From JAVKBW01 sp040222995 (GTDB taxonomy: Bacteria; Pseudomonadota; Alphaproteobacteria; UBA8366; Aestuariispiraceae), in NCBI GenBank assembly GCA_040222995.1, contig JAVKBW010000082.1, positions 62,001 to 126,000 on the forward strand: DNA of 64,000 nucleotides, written 5' to 3'. Below, one piece after another: positions 1-8,314 of this stretch. A model generated the notes under the pieces. That model searched no databases. It was not told where the DNA came from and was given only the letters and a program-made list of their open reading frames with translations. The position numbers and the translations under genes were made by a program. Every line of letters starts with the position of its first letter. Positions within the stretch are counted from its first letter, which is position 1.

Positions 1-270
1 TTCGGCCTCCTGCATCCGCAGGCGTTCGTCGATCAACTGGCGCACGACTTCGCTGATCAGGCGGCGCCGGGTTTGCGCATCGTTTTGCAGGCCGGATTCC
101 AGCAGCACCAGCCGGAGCCGGTTTTCGACATCGAGAACGGAAATGACATCGTCGTTGACGACGGCTGCAATTCGCAGAACTTCCTGGGCCCGCGCGCCGT
201 TCGGCACGACCAGCATGGCGGCGACGAGCATGCAAAGGGCGGCTAACAGTCGTTTTGATATATCGATCAC
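1..270 (-). CDS. surA: SurA-type periplasmic chaperone / peptidyl-prolyl isomerase, N-terminal part (runs off the window)
   Basis: Ninety codons are visible; the rest lies beyond position 1. The protein opens with a Sec signal peptide (n-region ISKR, hydrophobic core, cleavage after GARA) followed by IAAVVNDDVISVLDVENRL and a helical stretch, the usual N-terminal domain of SurA. SurA escorts outer-membrane proteins, LptD among them, through the periplasm. The GTG at 270 is the only in-frame start that keeps the positively charged n-region; a stop lies just upstream at 286-288 and no good ribosome-binding site precedes it. It follows lptD in the same direction, as in most proteobacteria, but is separated from it by an inverted-repeat element whose edge lies only a few bases from the start codon. 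Identity is likely; the start is less certain. Confidence 0.85.
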   Translation of the reverse strand, partial: MIDISKRLLAALCMLVAAMLVVPNGARAQEVLRIAAVVNDDVISVLDVENRLRLVLLESGLQNDAQTRRRLISEVVRQLIDERLRMQEAE

Positions 271-276
271 GGTATC

Positions 277-654
277 TAGAGCGTTTCACGTTTAATCGGA
301 AACAGCGTCGTTGGCGCTGCGCCGGGATGGATGGCAGGCGCGCGCCGAAGCGCGATGCCGTGCGCATCGGGCGAGATCAAACCGCGACCGTCGGCATCGC
401 CGCGATCGCGGATAACTTTGATCTCTCTTTCAATCTGTTGAGCATCTTTTCCGCAGCCTTCCGGGTGCGGGATGCGCAAGGTGCGCAACGAACCAGGCGC
501 CCGGCGCAGGCCAACCCGTACGGGACGGGCCGTTTTGCGGCGTCGCGTCTTCACTCGATCTCGAATATGCTCCTGCATGTCCTTCGTCCTCGTTCATAGC
601 CACCCCCCAAACCGGTTCCGTCGACGCGATTCCGACTAAGCGTGAACCGCTCTA
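277..654. repeat. Inverted-repeat (MITE-like) intergenic element between lptD and surA
   Basis: The two ends are near-perfect inverted copies of a 25-bp sequence: 277-301 begins TAGAGCGTTTCACG and the reverse complement of 630-654 begins TAGAGCGGTTCACG. I count 22 of 25 matches. Between them lie about 330 bp. Reading frames exist inside it on both strands (255-599 plus, 276-578 minus), but they lack recognisable domains and look like by-products of GC-rich sequence. The lptD stop codon TAG at 654-652 is supplied by the right-hand end. Size and terminal repeats suggest a non-autonomous mobile or REP-like element; no target duplication is obvious. Confidence 0.6.
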
Positions 655-2880
655 AAATGCCTGCGTCTCGAATTCAGCCAGGGTCTTGAACGTCAATCTT
701 ACCAGAAATTCGTCCGAGGCCTGAATATCGGTAGAGCGTGTGAAGCTTCTCGTAAAGGTGCCGTCGAAGATGAAACATTCGTCCTCATATCGGATCAGGG
801 CGGAATGTTTCAATGACCCGCCGTCATTCGCCTGTTCCAGATCCCGCAACGTCGATCCGCGAATGCTCCAGTTGTCATCCCATTTCGCGAAGGCGCTCAA
901 CCGCAGCTCTTCGATGGAAAAGGTATCGACGGCAACGCCTTCGCGTACGAAAACATACTCGCCGGACATACCTAAAGCCGGCGTGCCAAGATAATAGCCG
1001 ACTTCGCTGCGGTTGGCCCGCAAGTCATCTTCCTCGACACGGAACCGGTAGAAAACATCAAGATACTTGGTCGGGTTGATATCGATATTGCCGACAAAAT
1101 CGCTGACGCCGCCGTCCAGCGCGGTTTCGGCGGCAAGCTGCTCGTCGTCGTTGAACTTGTAGGTCTGGCCGAGGAAGCCGGAAACCGATCCGCCATAGGT
1201 GAAATCATGCGACGCCCGCATGCCGTAAACGGCGCGCTGGCCGCCTTCCACCCGGTCCAGTCCCGGTGTCCGCTGGCGGGAGAAGATGCTGGTCGAATCG
1301 AGATCGACGACAAGGCTGTCATCGTTGGCGATGTTCGGGTCATTGCCGCCCTGGGGCGAAACATATAGGGCCGCCATCGGCTCGATCAGCGTGGTTCCGC
1401 TGTCGCCGTAACGGGCGAAGGGAAGCCGCCAGTCGGCTGTCAACTGCGGCACCACTCTTGCCTCGACGCCGTCCTCGACCCGGTTACCGAATGCGTCGCG
1501 CTGGATATGGTGATCGGTATAGTAGGCGTCGCCGCGCAGGAAAGCGCCGAACGTGGTGATTGAACCGAATCCGGATTTCAGCGGCAGGCGGTATCCGCCT
1601 TCGACGGAAACGCGCTGGTTATCCGATTTGTCTTCGCGGGTCAGCGACCGGAAACTGGAATCCAGTTCCCAGCGGCCGCCGACGCTGTCCGTTTCGCCGA
1701 ACCCCTGGTATTCGGCGATCGGCAGGACCAGGGGCGAATCCGCCCGCTGTCCGAGGCGCAGATCCTGGAATGCATGGCCCTTGGCGGAAAGATAGTTGCG
1801 TTGGTTGAACCCTTCGACATAGACCGTCGATTCGGCTGCGTTGCCGGGGTCGAAAAAGAACGGCGACCGGCGCAGGTATGTCTGGTCCGTCGCCCGTTCG
1901 ATGTCGAAACCGGTCCGCCATTGCTCGTTGATATCGAACTGTCCCTCGGCGAAAATATGCCCGCGGAACTGGTCTTCCCGCGTTTCGACGAAATTCGGGC
2001 TGCCGATATCGCGGTCGGCAATCGACCCGCTGCCCGACAGGGTGATTTCGCCGCTGTTGAACCGCTGCCGGTATTCGCCGGAATACACCAGCCCGTCGGT
2101 ACGGGTGTAGATCGGTACAATGGTCGCATCCTTGTCGCGGTCGATCGCCCAGTAGAACGGCACGCGGATGAACGTGCCGACATTGGAGTCTGACCCGTAA
2201 TCGGGCGCGAGAAAACCGGTTTCCCGTTTCACCCTAGGATCGGGATGGGTCAGATACGGCGTATAGGCGACCGGGACGCCGTAGAATTCCAGATAGGCGT
2301 CGTAGTATTCGATCCGCCGTTCTTCCTGGTCATGGACGATCCGTTTCGCCTTGACCTGCCATAGCGGGGCCTTATCCGGATCGTCCTCGCAGACCTTGCA
2401 GGGCGAATAGACAGCTTTGGCGAAAACGGTGGTGTTGCCGTCATAACGCCGAGCGCCGTTGGCGGCGACGCGGGCGTTTTCCTGCAGCAGCATCCGCAAC
2501 CGTTCGATAACGCCGTCGCGCAGGTCGTCGCTGAGTTCCATGTAGTCGGCGAAGATAACCTCGCCGCTGGGTTCCAGCAGGGTCACGTTGCCGTTGGCGG
2601 AGACGGTCTTCGCCTTCTGGTTGACGCTGACGGTATCGGCCATCAGCACCCGCGCGCCGTAGGCGATTTCAACCCCGCCGCGCGCGACGATGATGCCGAG
2701 CTCCTTGTCCGCGCTGATGTCGTCGGCCGTGATCAGAACCGACGGCGCATCGTCGGTCAGCGAGTCTGTCTGGCCAAGGGCCGGGGGGACTGCCGCGACG
2801 CACAGCATGACAGCCAGCGGGGCGAGACATCGCCGCCAGGCAGCCGGACATGCGCCGAGATAGGAAAGCAAACCCGCCAT
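652..2880 (-). CDS. lptD: LPS-assembly protein LptD (outer-membrane LPS translocon)
   Basis: The 742-residue product carries a signal peptide (cleavage near PPALGQ), then an OstA/LptA-like jellyroll domain (ITADDISADKELGIIVARGG onward, about residues 40-200) and a long C-terminal beta-barrel rich in alternating aromatic and polar residues, ending in a terminal Phe. LptD forms the outer-membrane pore that inserts LPS delivered by the LptB2FGCA bridge. A CxxC (PCKVCED) in the N-terminal half could take part in the disulfides known in LptD. The start at 2880 gives a proper signal peptide and lies 2 bp from the lptG stop; a longer upstream reading frame overlaps lptG and is not credible. The stop codon falls within the end of the repeat element downstream. 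Confidence 0.93.
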   Translation of the reverse strand: MAGLLSYLGACPAAWRRCLAPLAVMLCVAAVPPALGQTDSLTDDAPSVLITADDISADKELGIIVARGGVEIAYGARVLMADTVSVNQKAKTVSANGNVTLLEPSGEVIFADYMELSDDLRDGVIERLRMLLQENARVAANGARRYDGNTTVFAKAVYSPCKVCEDDPDKAPLWQVKAKRIVHDQEERRIEYYDAYLEFYGVPVAYTPYLTHPDPRVKRETGFLAPDYGSDSNVGTFIRVPFYWAIDRDKDATIVPIYTRTDGLVYSGEYRQRFNSGEITLSGSGSIADRDIGSPNFVETREDQFRGHIFAEGQFDINEQWRTGFDIERATDQTYLRRSPFFFDPGNAAESTVYVEGFNQRNYLSAKGHAFQDLRLGQRADSPLVLPIAEYQGFGETDSVGGRWELDSSFRSLTREDKSDNQRVSVEGGYRLPLKSGFGSITTFGAFLRGDAYYTDHHIQRDAFGNRVEDGVEARVVPQLTADWRLPFARYGDSGTTLIEPMAALYVSPQGGNDPNIANDDSLVVDLDSTSIFSRQRTPGLDRVEGGQRAVYGMRASHDFTYGGSVSGFLGQTYKFNDDEQLAAETALDGGVSDFVGNIDINPTKYLDVFYRFRVEEDDLRANRSEVGYYLGTPALGMSGEYVFVREGVAVDTFSIEELRLSAFAKWDDNWSIRGSTLRDLEQANDGGSLKHSALIRYEDECFIFDGTFTRSFTRSTDIQASDEFLVRLTFKTLAEFETQAF

Positions 2881-2882
2881 GA

Positions 2883-3977
2883 TCAGCCGTCTTCCATATG
2901 CAGGATTGCCGTGATGCCCAGCATCAGCGTCACCCCGCCCGGCATCCAGGCGGCAAGCGCGACCGGCACCGTTGCGGACAGCCCGAGCGCATGAACGAGC
3001 TGGGTCGCGAAAAAGAAGGCGAACCCGCAGAAGACGCCACCCAGCACCATGTGCCCGGTCGCCACCCGCTGGGTCGCCCGAAGCGAGAAGATCGCCGCGA
3101 CCAGAACCATCGCGCATAACAGCAGCGGGTTCGATAGCAGGGTCTGGAAATGCAGGCGGTGTTCGATGGCGCTGAACCCGGCATTGTCGAGGGTTTCGAT
3201 GAATCCGGGCAGTTCCCAGAATGAAAGAACCTTGGCCGAGGCGAAACTTTCCTTGATCGACTTCAGGGTCAGTTCCGTTTCCAGCCGCACCGCGTCATGA
3301 TGCACGGCGTCGCCGTCCCGGTCGGTGATCGTCGCATCGCGCAGCATCCAGTAGCCTGACTGCAGCTCGCCGGACCTGGCGTCGATACGGGCGAAAAAGC
3401 TGCCGTCTCTGGCAAGCTGAAGCACCATAACGTCGTAAATGACGGTGCCTTCATCGGATACCGTTTCGGCGTGAATGACCTCGGACGAGGTTTCATCAGC
3501 CTGACGCAGCCAGAACCCGGTTTTTGCAATCGAAAGCTGGCTGCTGTTGCGCTCCAGATGTTCCGATTCAAGCTGTTCGAACCGGGCATTCGACGCGGCG
3601 GCGAACGGGTTCAGCACCATCGTCTGAAACATTCCGAGCAGGGCGGCGATGACAAGCGCGGGCATCAGAAACTGCCAGGCCGACATGCCGGCGGCGCGGG
3701 CGACGACCAGTTCGTTGGCCTTCGACATCCGCCAGTAGGCGAACATGGTGCCGAACAGCACGACGAAAGGCATCAGGTCCTGCAGCAGCAGGGGCAGTTT
3801 CAGGCCGGCCATCTGCAGTGTCAGCAGCAGGGTCACGTCATCCTTGCCGGATCCCCGCCGCAGCAGTTCGACGATGTCGAACGTGGTGACCAGAAAGGTC
3901 ATGACAAGAAACACCACGGTCAGCCAGAACAGGTACTGGCGAGCCAGATAGCGCCAAAAGGTGGGACCGCTGTTCAT
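2883..3977 (-). CDS. lptG: LPS export ABC transporter permease LptG
   Basis: A 364-residue YjgP/YjgQ-family permease. It has one membrane segment near the N-terminus (FWLTVVFLVMTFLVTTF), two more by about residue 120, a periplasmic jellyroll domain in the middle, and a final cluster of three hydrophobic segments. LptG pairs with LptF and the ATPase LptB to extract LPS from the inner membrane. It sits 4 bp downstream of lptF and 2 bp upstream of lptD on the same strand, so the three are very probably one transcript. Assignment as LptG rather than LptF follows from gene order and from the motif AAGMSAWQFLMPAL; LptF and LptG are paralogues. Confidence 0.9.
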   Translation of the reverse strand: MNSGPTFWRYLARQYLFWLTVVFLVMTFLVTTFDIVELLRRGSGKDDVTLLLTLQMAGLKLPLLLQDLMPFVVLFGTMFAYWRMSKANELVVARAAGMSAWQFLMPALVIAALLGMFQTMVLNPFAAASNARFEQLESEHLERNSSQLSIAKTGFWLRQADETSSEVIHAETVSDEGTVIYDVMVLQLARDGSFFARIDARSGELQSGYWMLRDATITDRDGDAVHHDAVRLETELTLKSIKESFASAKVLSFWELPGFIETLDNAGFSAIEHRLHFQTLLSNPLLLCAMVLVAAIFSLRATQRVATGHMVLGGVFCGFAFFFATQLVHALGLSATVPVALAAWMPGGVTLMLGITAILHMEDG

Positions 3978-3981
3978 CCGC

Positions 3982-5118
3982 TCAGGCCGTGGCGTTCGGG
4001 GTGTCGGGAAGGCCGGTCATATCCCGCCGGGCGAGGGTCGGCCGCTGATAGCGCCGCCGCAGCGCGAGATAGGAAAGCACAATAGCGGCAACCGGCACCA
4101 GATACAGGCCAATCAGCAGGGCCGGCGTCTTGCTGCCGGCCGATACGATGCCGAGATTGGCGGCCAGCATCGCCGTCATCACCACCACAGCCATCATGAT
4201 CGGTTTAAGCTGCCCCCGCCTGTCGAAACCCGAGCGCAGCACGAAGGCCAGGGCGACGAACGCGTAGCTGATCGCCAGAAGCGGCTGGGCGAGACGGTTG
4301 TGACCTTCGGCGATCAGCTTGCCGTAATACGCCTCGTCGGCGCTGGAACCGCTGGGCCATAACAGATCGGGAAGATATCTCTCCTTCGGTTGCTGCCAGT
4401 AGTAGGTATCCTGACGTTCCTCAACCAGTTCGAACGTGTATTCGTCGAAGTTGAGAACGTGAACGTCGCCGTTGGTCATGCTCTGCTGGGTGCCGTTCGA
4501 CAGGAACAGCCGCACGCCGCCGTCTTCCTCGGCAATCGCGCCACGATCGGCCATAACGGTCTGTGACGACCCGTCTTCCTGTTTGTTGTGAATAATGACG
4601 CCGAGCAGATCGCCGTTGGAATCACGGGCTTTCGCATAAACCGTCACCTGATCGCTGATCACGGTGAATTGTCCTTCCTTGATCAGAACGGCGCTCAGTT
4701 CCGACCGTGCGTCGTTGAGATAGAGGCGCATGTTCTGGGCAGACAGCGGAACGAAAAACAGCGTCAGTCCATAACAGATGATCATGCAGACGAGCCCGAC
4801 AAGAATGCCCGGCACGGAAAGCGACAGGGTGCTCATGCCGGACGACCGCAGCACGATCAGTTCGCTGCCGATAATCATCCGGTTATAGGTGAACAGGATT
4901 GCGCCGAACAGCGAGATCGGCAGCACGACGGCAAGGAATCGGGGGGTGATCAACAGCGCAAGATACCCGAAATCGCTGAGCGGCAGGCCGCGGTTGACGA
5001 TCAGATCGATAAAGCGGATTGACTGAACCAGCACGATCGCCATGCACAGAACGATCGTCGCGAAAACCGCAACGGTCGTGATTTGCAGGGTCATATATCG
5101 CGTTATCGATTTCATCAC
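3982..5118 (-). CDS. lptF: LPS export ABC transporter permease LptF
   Basis: A 378-residue YjgP/YjgQ-family permease, first gene of the lptF-lptG-lptD-surA run. It opens with a membrane helix (TTVAVFATIVLCMAIVLVQS), has the conserved ELIVLRSSGMS loop near residue 95, a periplasmic domain, and three C-terminal helices. It forms the LptB2FG inner-membrane extractor with LptG. In related alphaproteobacteria as I recall them, lptF is often divergent from pepA; here about 6.6 kb of other genes separates them. The sequence upstream is unusually AT-rich and probably holds the operon promoter. Confidence 0.9.
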   Translation of the reverse strand: MMKSITRYMTLQITTVAVFATIVLCMAIVLVQSIRFIDLIVNRGLPLSDFGYLALLITPRFLAVVLPISLFGAILFTYNRMIIGSELIVLRSSGMSTLSLSVPGILVGLVCMIICYGLTLFFVPLSAQNMRLYLNDARSELSAVLIKEGQFTVISDQVTVYAKARDSNGDLLGVIIHNKQEDGSSQTVMADRGAIAEEDGGVRLFLSNGTQQSMTNGDVHVLNFDEYTFELVEERQDTYYWQQPKERYLPDLLWPSGSSADEAYYGKLIAEGHNRLAQPLLAISYAFVALAFVLRSGFDRRGQLKPIMMAVVVMTAMLAANLGIVSAGSKTPALLIGLYLVPVAAIVLSYLALRRRYQRPTLARRDMTGLPDTPNATA

Positions 5119-5156
5119 TAACGATATCTTGTTAAGGTCGTCTTATATGTATTTGT

Positions 5157-5185
5157 TTTTTATTGTTTTATCAGAATAACTGCAA
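5157..5185 (-). promoter_or_regulatory. Possible sigma-70-type promoter for the lpt operon
   Basis: On the minus strand TTGCAG (5185-5180) is followed after 17 bp by TAAAAA (5162-5157), about 40 bp ahead of the lptF start, in a locally AT-rich stretch. Spacing fits sigma-70 promoters but the -10 box is poor. This is inference from motif and position. Confidence 0.3.
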
Positions 5186-5482
5186 CACTTCACTTGAAAT
5201 CTTGGTTTACTTTGCCGTCGACTTGTCGCGGCCAGTATTCAGCAAGTCTTCGCATATCCGAACGATGGCGGTGACCGGGTTAGACTGTAAACGCGGCGCG
5301 CCGTCAATCCTGCCCCACCATTCCCCCTAGACTTTGGAAAACACAGTTACTCAAAAAACTGTCGAAGACATATCCGGGCACGGGGGTGTGTGCTTTATTA
5401 CCGCAAGCAAACAAGCCTGAAACCTGTTCCGGGAATCGGCTTCTGACCGGGAACAGACATCAAGCGCGATCCGTTTCTCTTA
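5186..5482. other. Intergenic region between lptF and the MFS exporter gene
   Basis: No coding region is supported here. A short plus-strand frame at 5386-5655 runs antisense into the MFS gene and has no recognisable domain. An imperfect inverted repeat built from CTGTTCC and GGAACAG lies around 5419-5457, just beyond the 3' end of the minus-strand MFS gene, and might end that transcript, but it lacks a clear U-tract. Confidence 0.4.
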
Positions 5483-6799
5483 TTAGCTATGCGGCCATCG
5501 TGGATGATAATCATCTACTACCAGCGTGTGAGTGTGACGGCGTTGCCCTTTCAGGTGAGGGTGGTCGAGTGGAAGGTCTTTGTGAGTGTGCTCAATATCG
5601 GAAGGGTCACCGGACGGCCACAGACGAAGCGCGCTCATCGTGGCAAGACCTGTAAGCGCAGCGAGGGTCAGAAGCGCGATTGTCGAGCCGTGATGCGTCA
5701 GCAGCCAGCCGGACATAGGGTAGGTAACGAGCCAGCAGGCATGGCTCAGTGCGAATTGCGCGGCGTAGAGCGCGGGTCTGTCCTCCGGGTGGGAGGAGCG
5801 CCTGAGAAGCCGCCCGGACGGAGTTTGAACGGAGGAGAAGCCGACGCCCATTGCGAACCAAGCGCCGAGCAGTATTGGCCACGTCAGCCCGACGAGACCG
5901 ATCAGAGCCGCCAGGCCAAGGAGCGAGGCGAGCATCAGGACGGCTCCGCCCACCATCGCCGGGCGATCCGGGATGCGGATCAGCAGGCGCGGCAGCACAA
6001 GCGCCGCCAGCATCGAACCCGCACCGAACGCGCCCATGGTCCAGGCGAGTGCGCTTTCCGATAGCCCAAGCATGTCCCGGACCAACACCACGGAATTCAC
6101 CAGCACCATCGCCCCAGCGGCGGCGGCCGCGAAGTTCAGCGCCAGCAGCCCACGCAGCCTTGGCGTCGAGAGATAGATTTTCATGCCGCGCGTCGTTCTG
6201 TCATAGATGCCGCGCGGCGGGCCGGGCTCGGGCCTCGGCAGCATGACCGACAGGACCAGCGCAGCCGACCCCAGGAACCCTAACACGGTACCCAGGAAAA
6301 GCGCGTCATAGGTCAGCACCGCCAGCAGTAGCGCTGCCAGGGTTGGGCTGATGATGTTTTCCAGGTCATAGGCGAGACGGGACAGCGACAGAGCGCGGGT
6401 GTATCGCGCTTCATCTGGCAGCACATCCGGGATTGTTGCCTGGAACGTCGGGGTGAAGGCCGCCGACGCCGACTGGAGGATGAAGATCAGGACATAGATC
6501 TGCCAGACCTCACTGACGAAGGGCAGGCACAGGGCAGACCCGGCCCGCACCAAGTCGCAGGCGATCAGCAACGCCCGCCGGTTCATGCGATCGGACAGCG
6601 CCCCGACGATGGGCGCGACCGTCACATAGGCGACCATCTTTATGGTGAAGGCCATACCTAACACGAGGGCCGCGTCGGCGCCTGCAAGATCGTAGGCCAG
6701 AAGACCGAGAGCCACTGTGGTGAGGCCGGTTCCCAGAAGCGCGATAACCTGCGCCGCGAAGAGGTGCCGATAGGTGCGGTCGTTGAGTATCTCAAGCAT
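5483..6799 (-). CDS. MFS efflux transporter with His-rich C-terminal tail, probably metal-related
   Basis: A 438-residue major-facilitator protein with about 12 hydrophobic segments and the MFS loop motif GALSDRMNRRALL after the second helix. After the last helix the tail is cytoplasmic and rich in histidine: IEHTHKDLPLDHPHLKG, then RRHTHTLVVDDYHPRW. His-rich C-termini are known in NreB-type nickel exporters, which are also MFS proteins. The gene lies 7 bp downstream of a CsoR/RcnR-family metal sensor on the same strand, so it is probably released from repression by a metal. Nickel or cobalt export is my inference; the transported ion cannot be read from sequence. Confidence 0.75.
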   Translation of the reverse strand: MLEILNDRTYRHLFAAQVIALLGTGLTTVALGLLAYDLAGADAALVLGMAFTIKMVAYVTVAPIVGALSDRMNRRALLIACDLVRAGSALCLPFVSEVWQIYVLIFILQSASAAFTPTFQATIPDVLPDEARYTRALSLSRLAYDLENIISPTLAALLLAVLTYDALFLGTVLGFLGSAALVLSVMLPRPEPGPPRGIYDRTTRGMKIYLSTPRLRGLLALNFAAAAAGAMVLVNSVVLVRDMLGLSESALAWTMGAFGAGSMLAALVLPRLLIRIPDRPAMVGGAVLMLASLLGLAALIGLVGLTWPILLGAWFAMGVGFSSVQTPSGRLLRRSSHPEDRPALYAAQFALSHACWLVTYPMSGWLLTHHGSTIALLTLAALTGLATMSALRLWPSGDPSDIEHTHKDLPLDHPHLKGQRRHTHTLVVDDYHPRWPHS

Positions 6800-6806
6800 C
6801 GAGGCG

Positions 6807-7067
6807 CTACAGAAAGCGGGTGATCGCCCTCAACTCGGTGCGATCCGCCTCTTCGCTTTCGTCGTCGAGACAATGATCCATGTGATCGTGGATCAGCGTC
6901 CGCTTCGCATTTGCCACGGCCTTCTCCACGGCCTGCATTTGCTGGGCGATTTCCAGGCATGGCTTGCCGTCCTCGATCATCTCGATCACGGCCCCGAGGT
7001 GACCCTTCGCCCGCTTCAGCCGGGCGACCAAGGCAGGGTGGGTTGAATGGGTGTGGACATCCGACAT
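6807..7067 (-). CDS. CsoR/RcnR-family metal-responsive transcriptional repressor
   Basis: An 86-residue all-helical protein matching the family pattern: HPALVARLKRAKGHLGAV (helix 1), a Cys at 37 (GKPCLEI), then LIHDHMDHCLDD, ending with an acidic-helix motif (TELRAITRFL). C37, H62 and C66 have the 25- and 4-residue spacing of the metal ligands in this family, with H65 beside them and histidines at 5, 7 and 10. Cys-His-Cys is the CsoR/InrS arrangement, whereas RcnR uses Cys-His-His. Such proteins bind GC-rich operators as tetramers and leave them when metal binds. It lies between the MFS gene and a divergent His-rich/HupE operon, with palindromes in the shared promoter region. Confidence 0.85.
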   Translation of the reverse strand: MSDVHTHSTHPALVARLKRAKGHLGAVIEMIEDGKPCLEIAQQMQAVEKAVANAKRTLIHDHMDHCLDDESEEADRTELRAITRFL

Positions 7068-7077
7068 GCGAATACGC

Positions 7078-7094
7078 TATCCCCTTGGGGAGGA
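7078..7094. promoter_or_regulatory. Candidate operator for the CsoR/RcnR-type repressor
   Basis: The site TATCCCCTTGGGGAGGA is a C-tract/G-tract inverted repeat (CCCC-TT-GGGG) just upstream of the repressor start and facing the divergent His-rich/HupE operon. Known RcnR and CsoR operators are G/C tracts flanked by AT-rich arms, which this resembles. The assignment rests on motif and position only. Confidence 0.5.
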
Positions 7095-7103
7095 TGCAGC
7101 AAG

Positions 7104-7119
7104 CAGGTTCATGAACCTG
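7104..7119. promoter_or_regulatory. Perfect 16-bp palindrome in the divergent metal-cluster promoter region
   Basis: CAGGTTCATGAACCTG is exactly self-complementary and lies 10 bp beyond the CCCC/GGGG site. It could be a second operator for this or another dimeric regulator. No hairpin-plus-U-tract is present, so a terminator is unlikely. Confidence 0.4.
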
Positions 7120-7141
7120 GTGGGGCGATACGGACAGTCAA

Positions 7142-7510
7142 ATGACACGGCAACGGACAGCGAGACAGATGATGCACTGGCGGCGCGCTTGCGCTGTCTT
7201 GGTCTGCTTTTCTGTCGCTCTCTGGGCTGCAATGCCGCTGCCGCCGCATGCCCCCACAGTTCTGGAGACCCTACAGGTGCACGCCGCCTTCATTGCCGAA
7301 CACGGCCATTCTCACGGCATTGAGGAAGACCTTGCCGCCGCGATCCATGGCCATAGCCACGACGCGATGGAGCACGATCACTCTGTCGCTACCCTAACCC
7401 TTGGGCCCAGGCCCCAGATCACCTGCTCGGGGCGCGACCTGGACCGCCCTCCGCCCTCCGGGGCATGTTCGGGCCTTGTCCTCCGTATAGATCGACCTCC
7501 GCGCGTCTGA
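7142..7510 (+). CDS. Small secreted His-rich protein of unknown function
   Basis: A 122-residue protein with a signal peptide or N-terminal membrane segment (CAVLVCFSVALWAAMPLP) followed by clustered histidines (AEHGHSHGIE, IHGHSHDAMEHDHS) and a short C-terminal region ending RIDRPPRV. The start could be 7142, or 7169/7172, where a GAGACAG lies upstream and the protein would begin MMHWRRAC. Histidine clusters suggest binding of nickel, cobalt, zinc or copper outside the cytoplasm. It is first in the operon with the HupE-like and anchor proteins, divergent from the metal sensor. I do not recognise a named family. Confidence 0.65.
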   Translation: MTRQRTARQMMHWRRACAVLVCFSVALWAAMPLPPHAPTVLETLQVHAAFIAEHGHSHGIEEDLAAAIHGHSHDAMEHDHSVATLTLGPRPQITCSGRDLDRPPPSGACSGLVLRIDRPPRV

Positions 7511-7569
7511 CCGGGGCCGCGCGACAACGCGGCTTGCACTATCGGTTAGACCTTTATGGAGTTCAAAAC

Positions 7570-8307
7570 ATGTTACCAACCGCATCGCTTGGGCGGCCGG
7601 ACTGGCTTGAGCGGGTGGCCATCGCGGCCAGCCTTACCCTCGTCATTCTTGCCGCGCTTATCCATCCGGCACTCGCCCACAACGTCACGCCAGGTGACGC
7701 CGGATACATCCAGGAAATCTGGGGCGTAAAGCTCATCCCATTCACCTATCTAGGCGCCAAGCATATGATCACCGGCTACGATCATATCTTGTTCCTGCTC
7801 GGCGTTGTCTTCTTCCTTTACAAGATGAAGGAGGTGGCGATCTATGTGACCCTCTTCGCCATCGGACACTCCACCACCATGCTTCTCGGTGTCTGGTTCG
7901 GCTGGGGCATCAACGCGTTCATCATTGACGCTATCATTGGTTTCAGTGTCGTCTACAAGGCGCTGGACAATATGGGCTTACTTCAGAGGTGGCTTGGCTT
8001 CCAACCCAATACGAAAGCCGCCACCCTGATCTTCGGCTTACTTCACGGTACCGGCCTCGCCAGCAAGATCATGGAGTACCGGATTGCCGAGGATGGATTG
8101 CTGGCCAATCTCATCGCCTTCAACGTCGGTGTCGAGATCGGCCAATTGCTTGCCCTTGCGGCCATCCTGATCGTGATGGGCTACTGGCGTCGGTTCGATG
8201 GGTTCGTTCGCCAAGGGTATTACGTCAATGTGATGATGGTGTTCGCGGGTCTTTACCTCATGTGGATGCACATCACGGGTTATATAAATTCTTTCACGGG
8301 AGCATGA
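7570..8307 (+). CDS. HupE/UreJ-type membrane protein, probable metal (Ni/Co) transporter
   Basis: A 245-residue protein with an N-terminal signal-like segment ending ALAHN, then GAKHMITGYDHILFLLGV, FAIGHSTTMLL and FGLLHGTGLAS, the His-bearing helices typical of the HupE/UreJ-2 family. HupE and UreJ proteins are linked to nickel handling for hydrogenase and urease; neither enzyme is seen here, so supply of metal to something else, or export, is possible. Start 7570 is chosen because GGAG lies 9 bp upstream and the product starts with the expected leader; a longer frame begins at 7465. It follows the His-rich gene and is 7 bp ahead of the anchor-protein gene. Confidence 0.8.
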   Translation: MLPTASLGRPDWLERVAIAASLTLVILAALIHPALAHNVTPGDAGYIQEIWGVKLIPFTYLGAKHMITGYDHILFLLGVVFFLYKMKEVAIYVTLFAIGHSTTMLLGVWFGWGINAFIIDAIIGFSVVYKALDNMGLLQRWLGFQPNTKAATLIFGLLHGTGLASKIMEYRIAEDGLLANLIAFNVGVEIGQLLALAAILIVMGYWRRFDGFVRQGYYVNVMMVFAGLYLMWMHITGYINSFTGA

Positions 8308-8314
8308 GACTGAC

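Noticed and set aside
255..599. Open frames on both strands inside the lptD-surA element
   Set aside because: They have no domain, no ribosome-binding site that stands out, and lie within a repeat element; I treat them as non-coding.
2881..3117. Longer lptD reading frame starting inside lptG
   Set aside because: It would lack a signal peptide and overlap lptG by more than 230 bp; the start at 2880 gives a normal leader.
5386..5655. 89-codon plus-strand frame upstream of and overlapping the MFS gene
   Set aside because: It runs antisense into the MFS gene, shows no domain and no convincing translation start.
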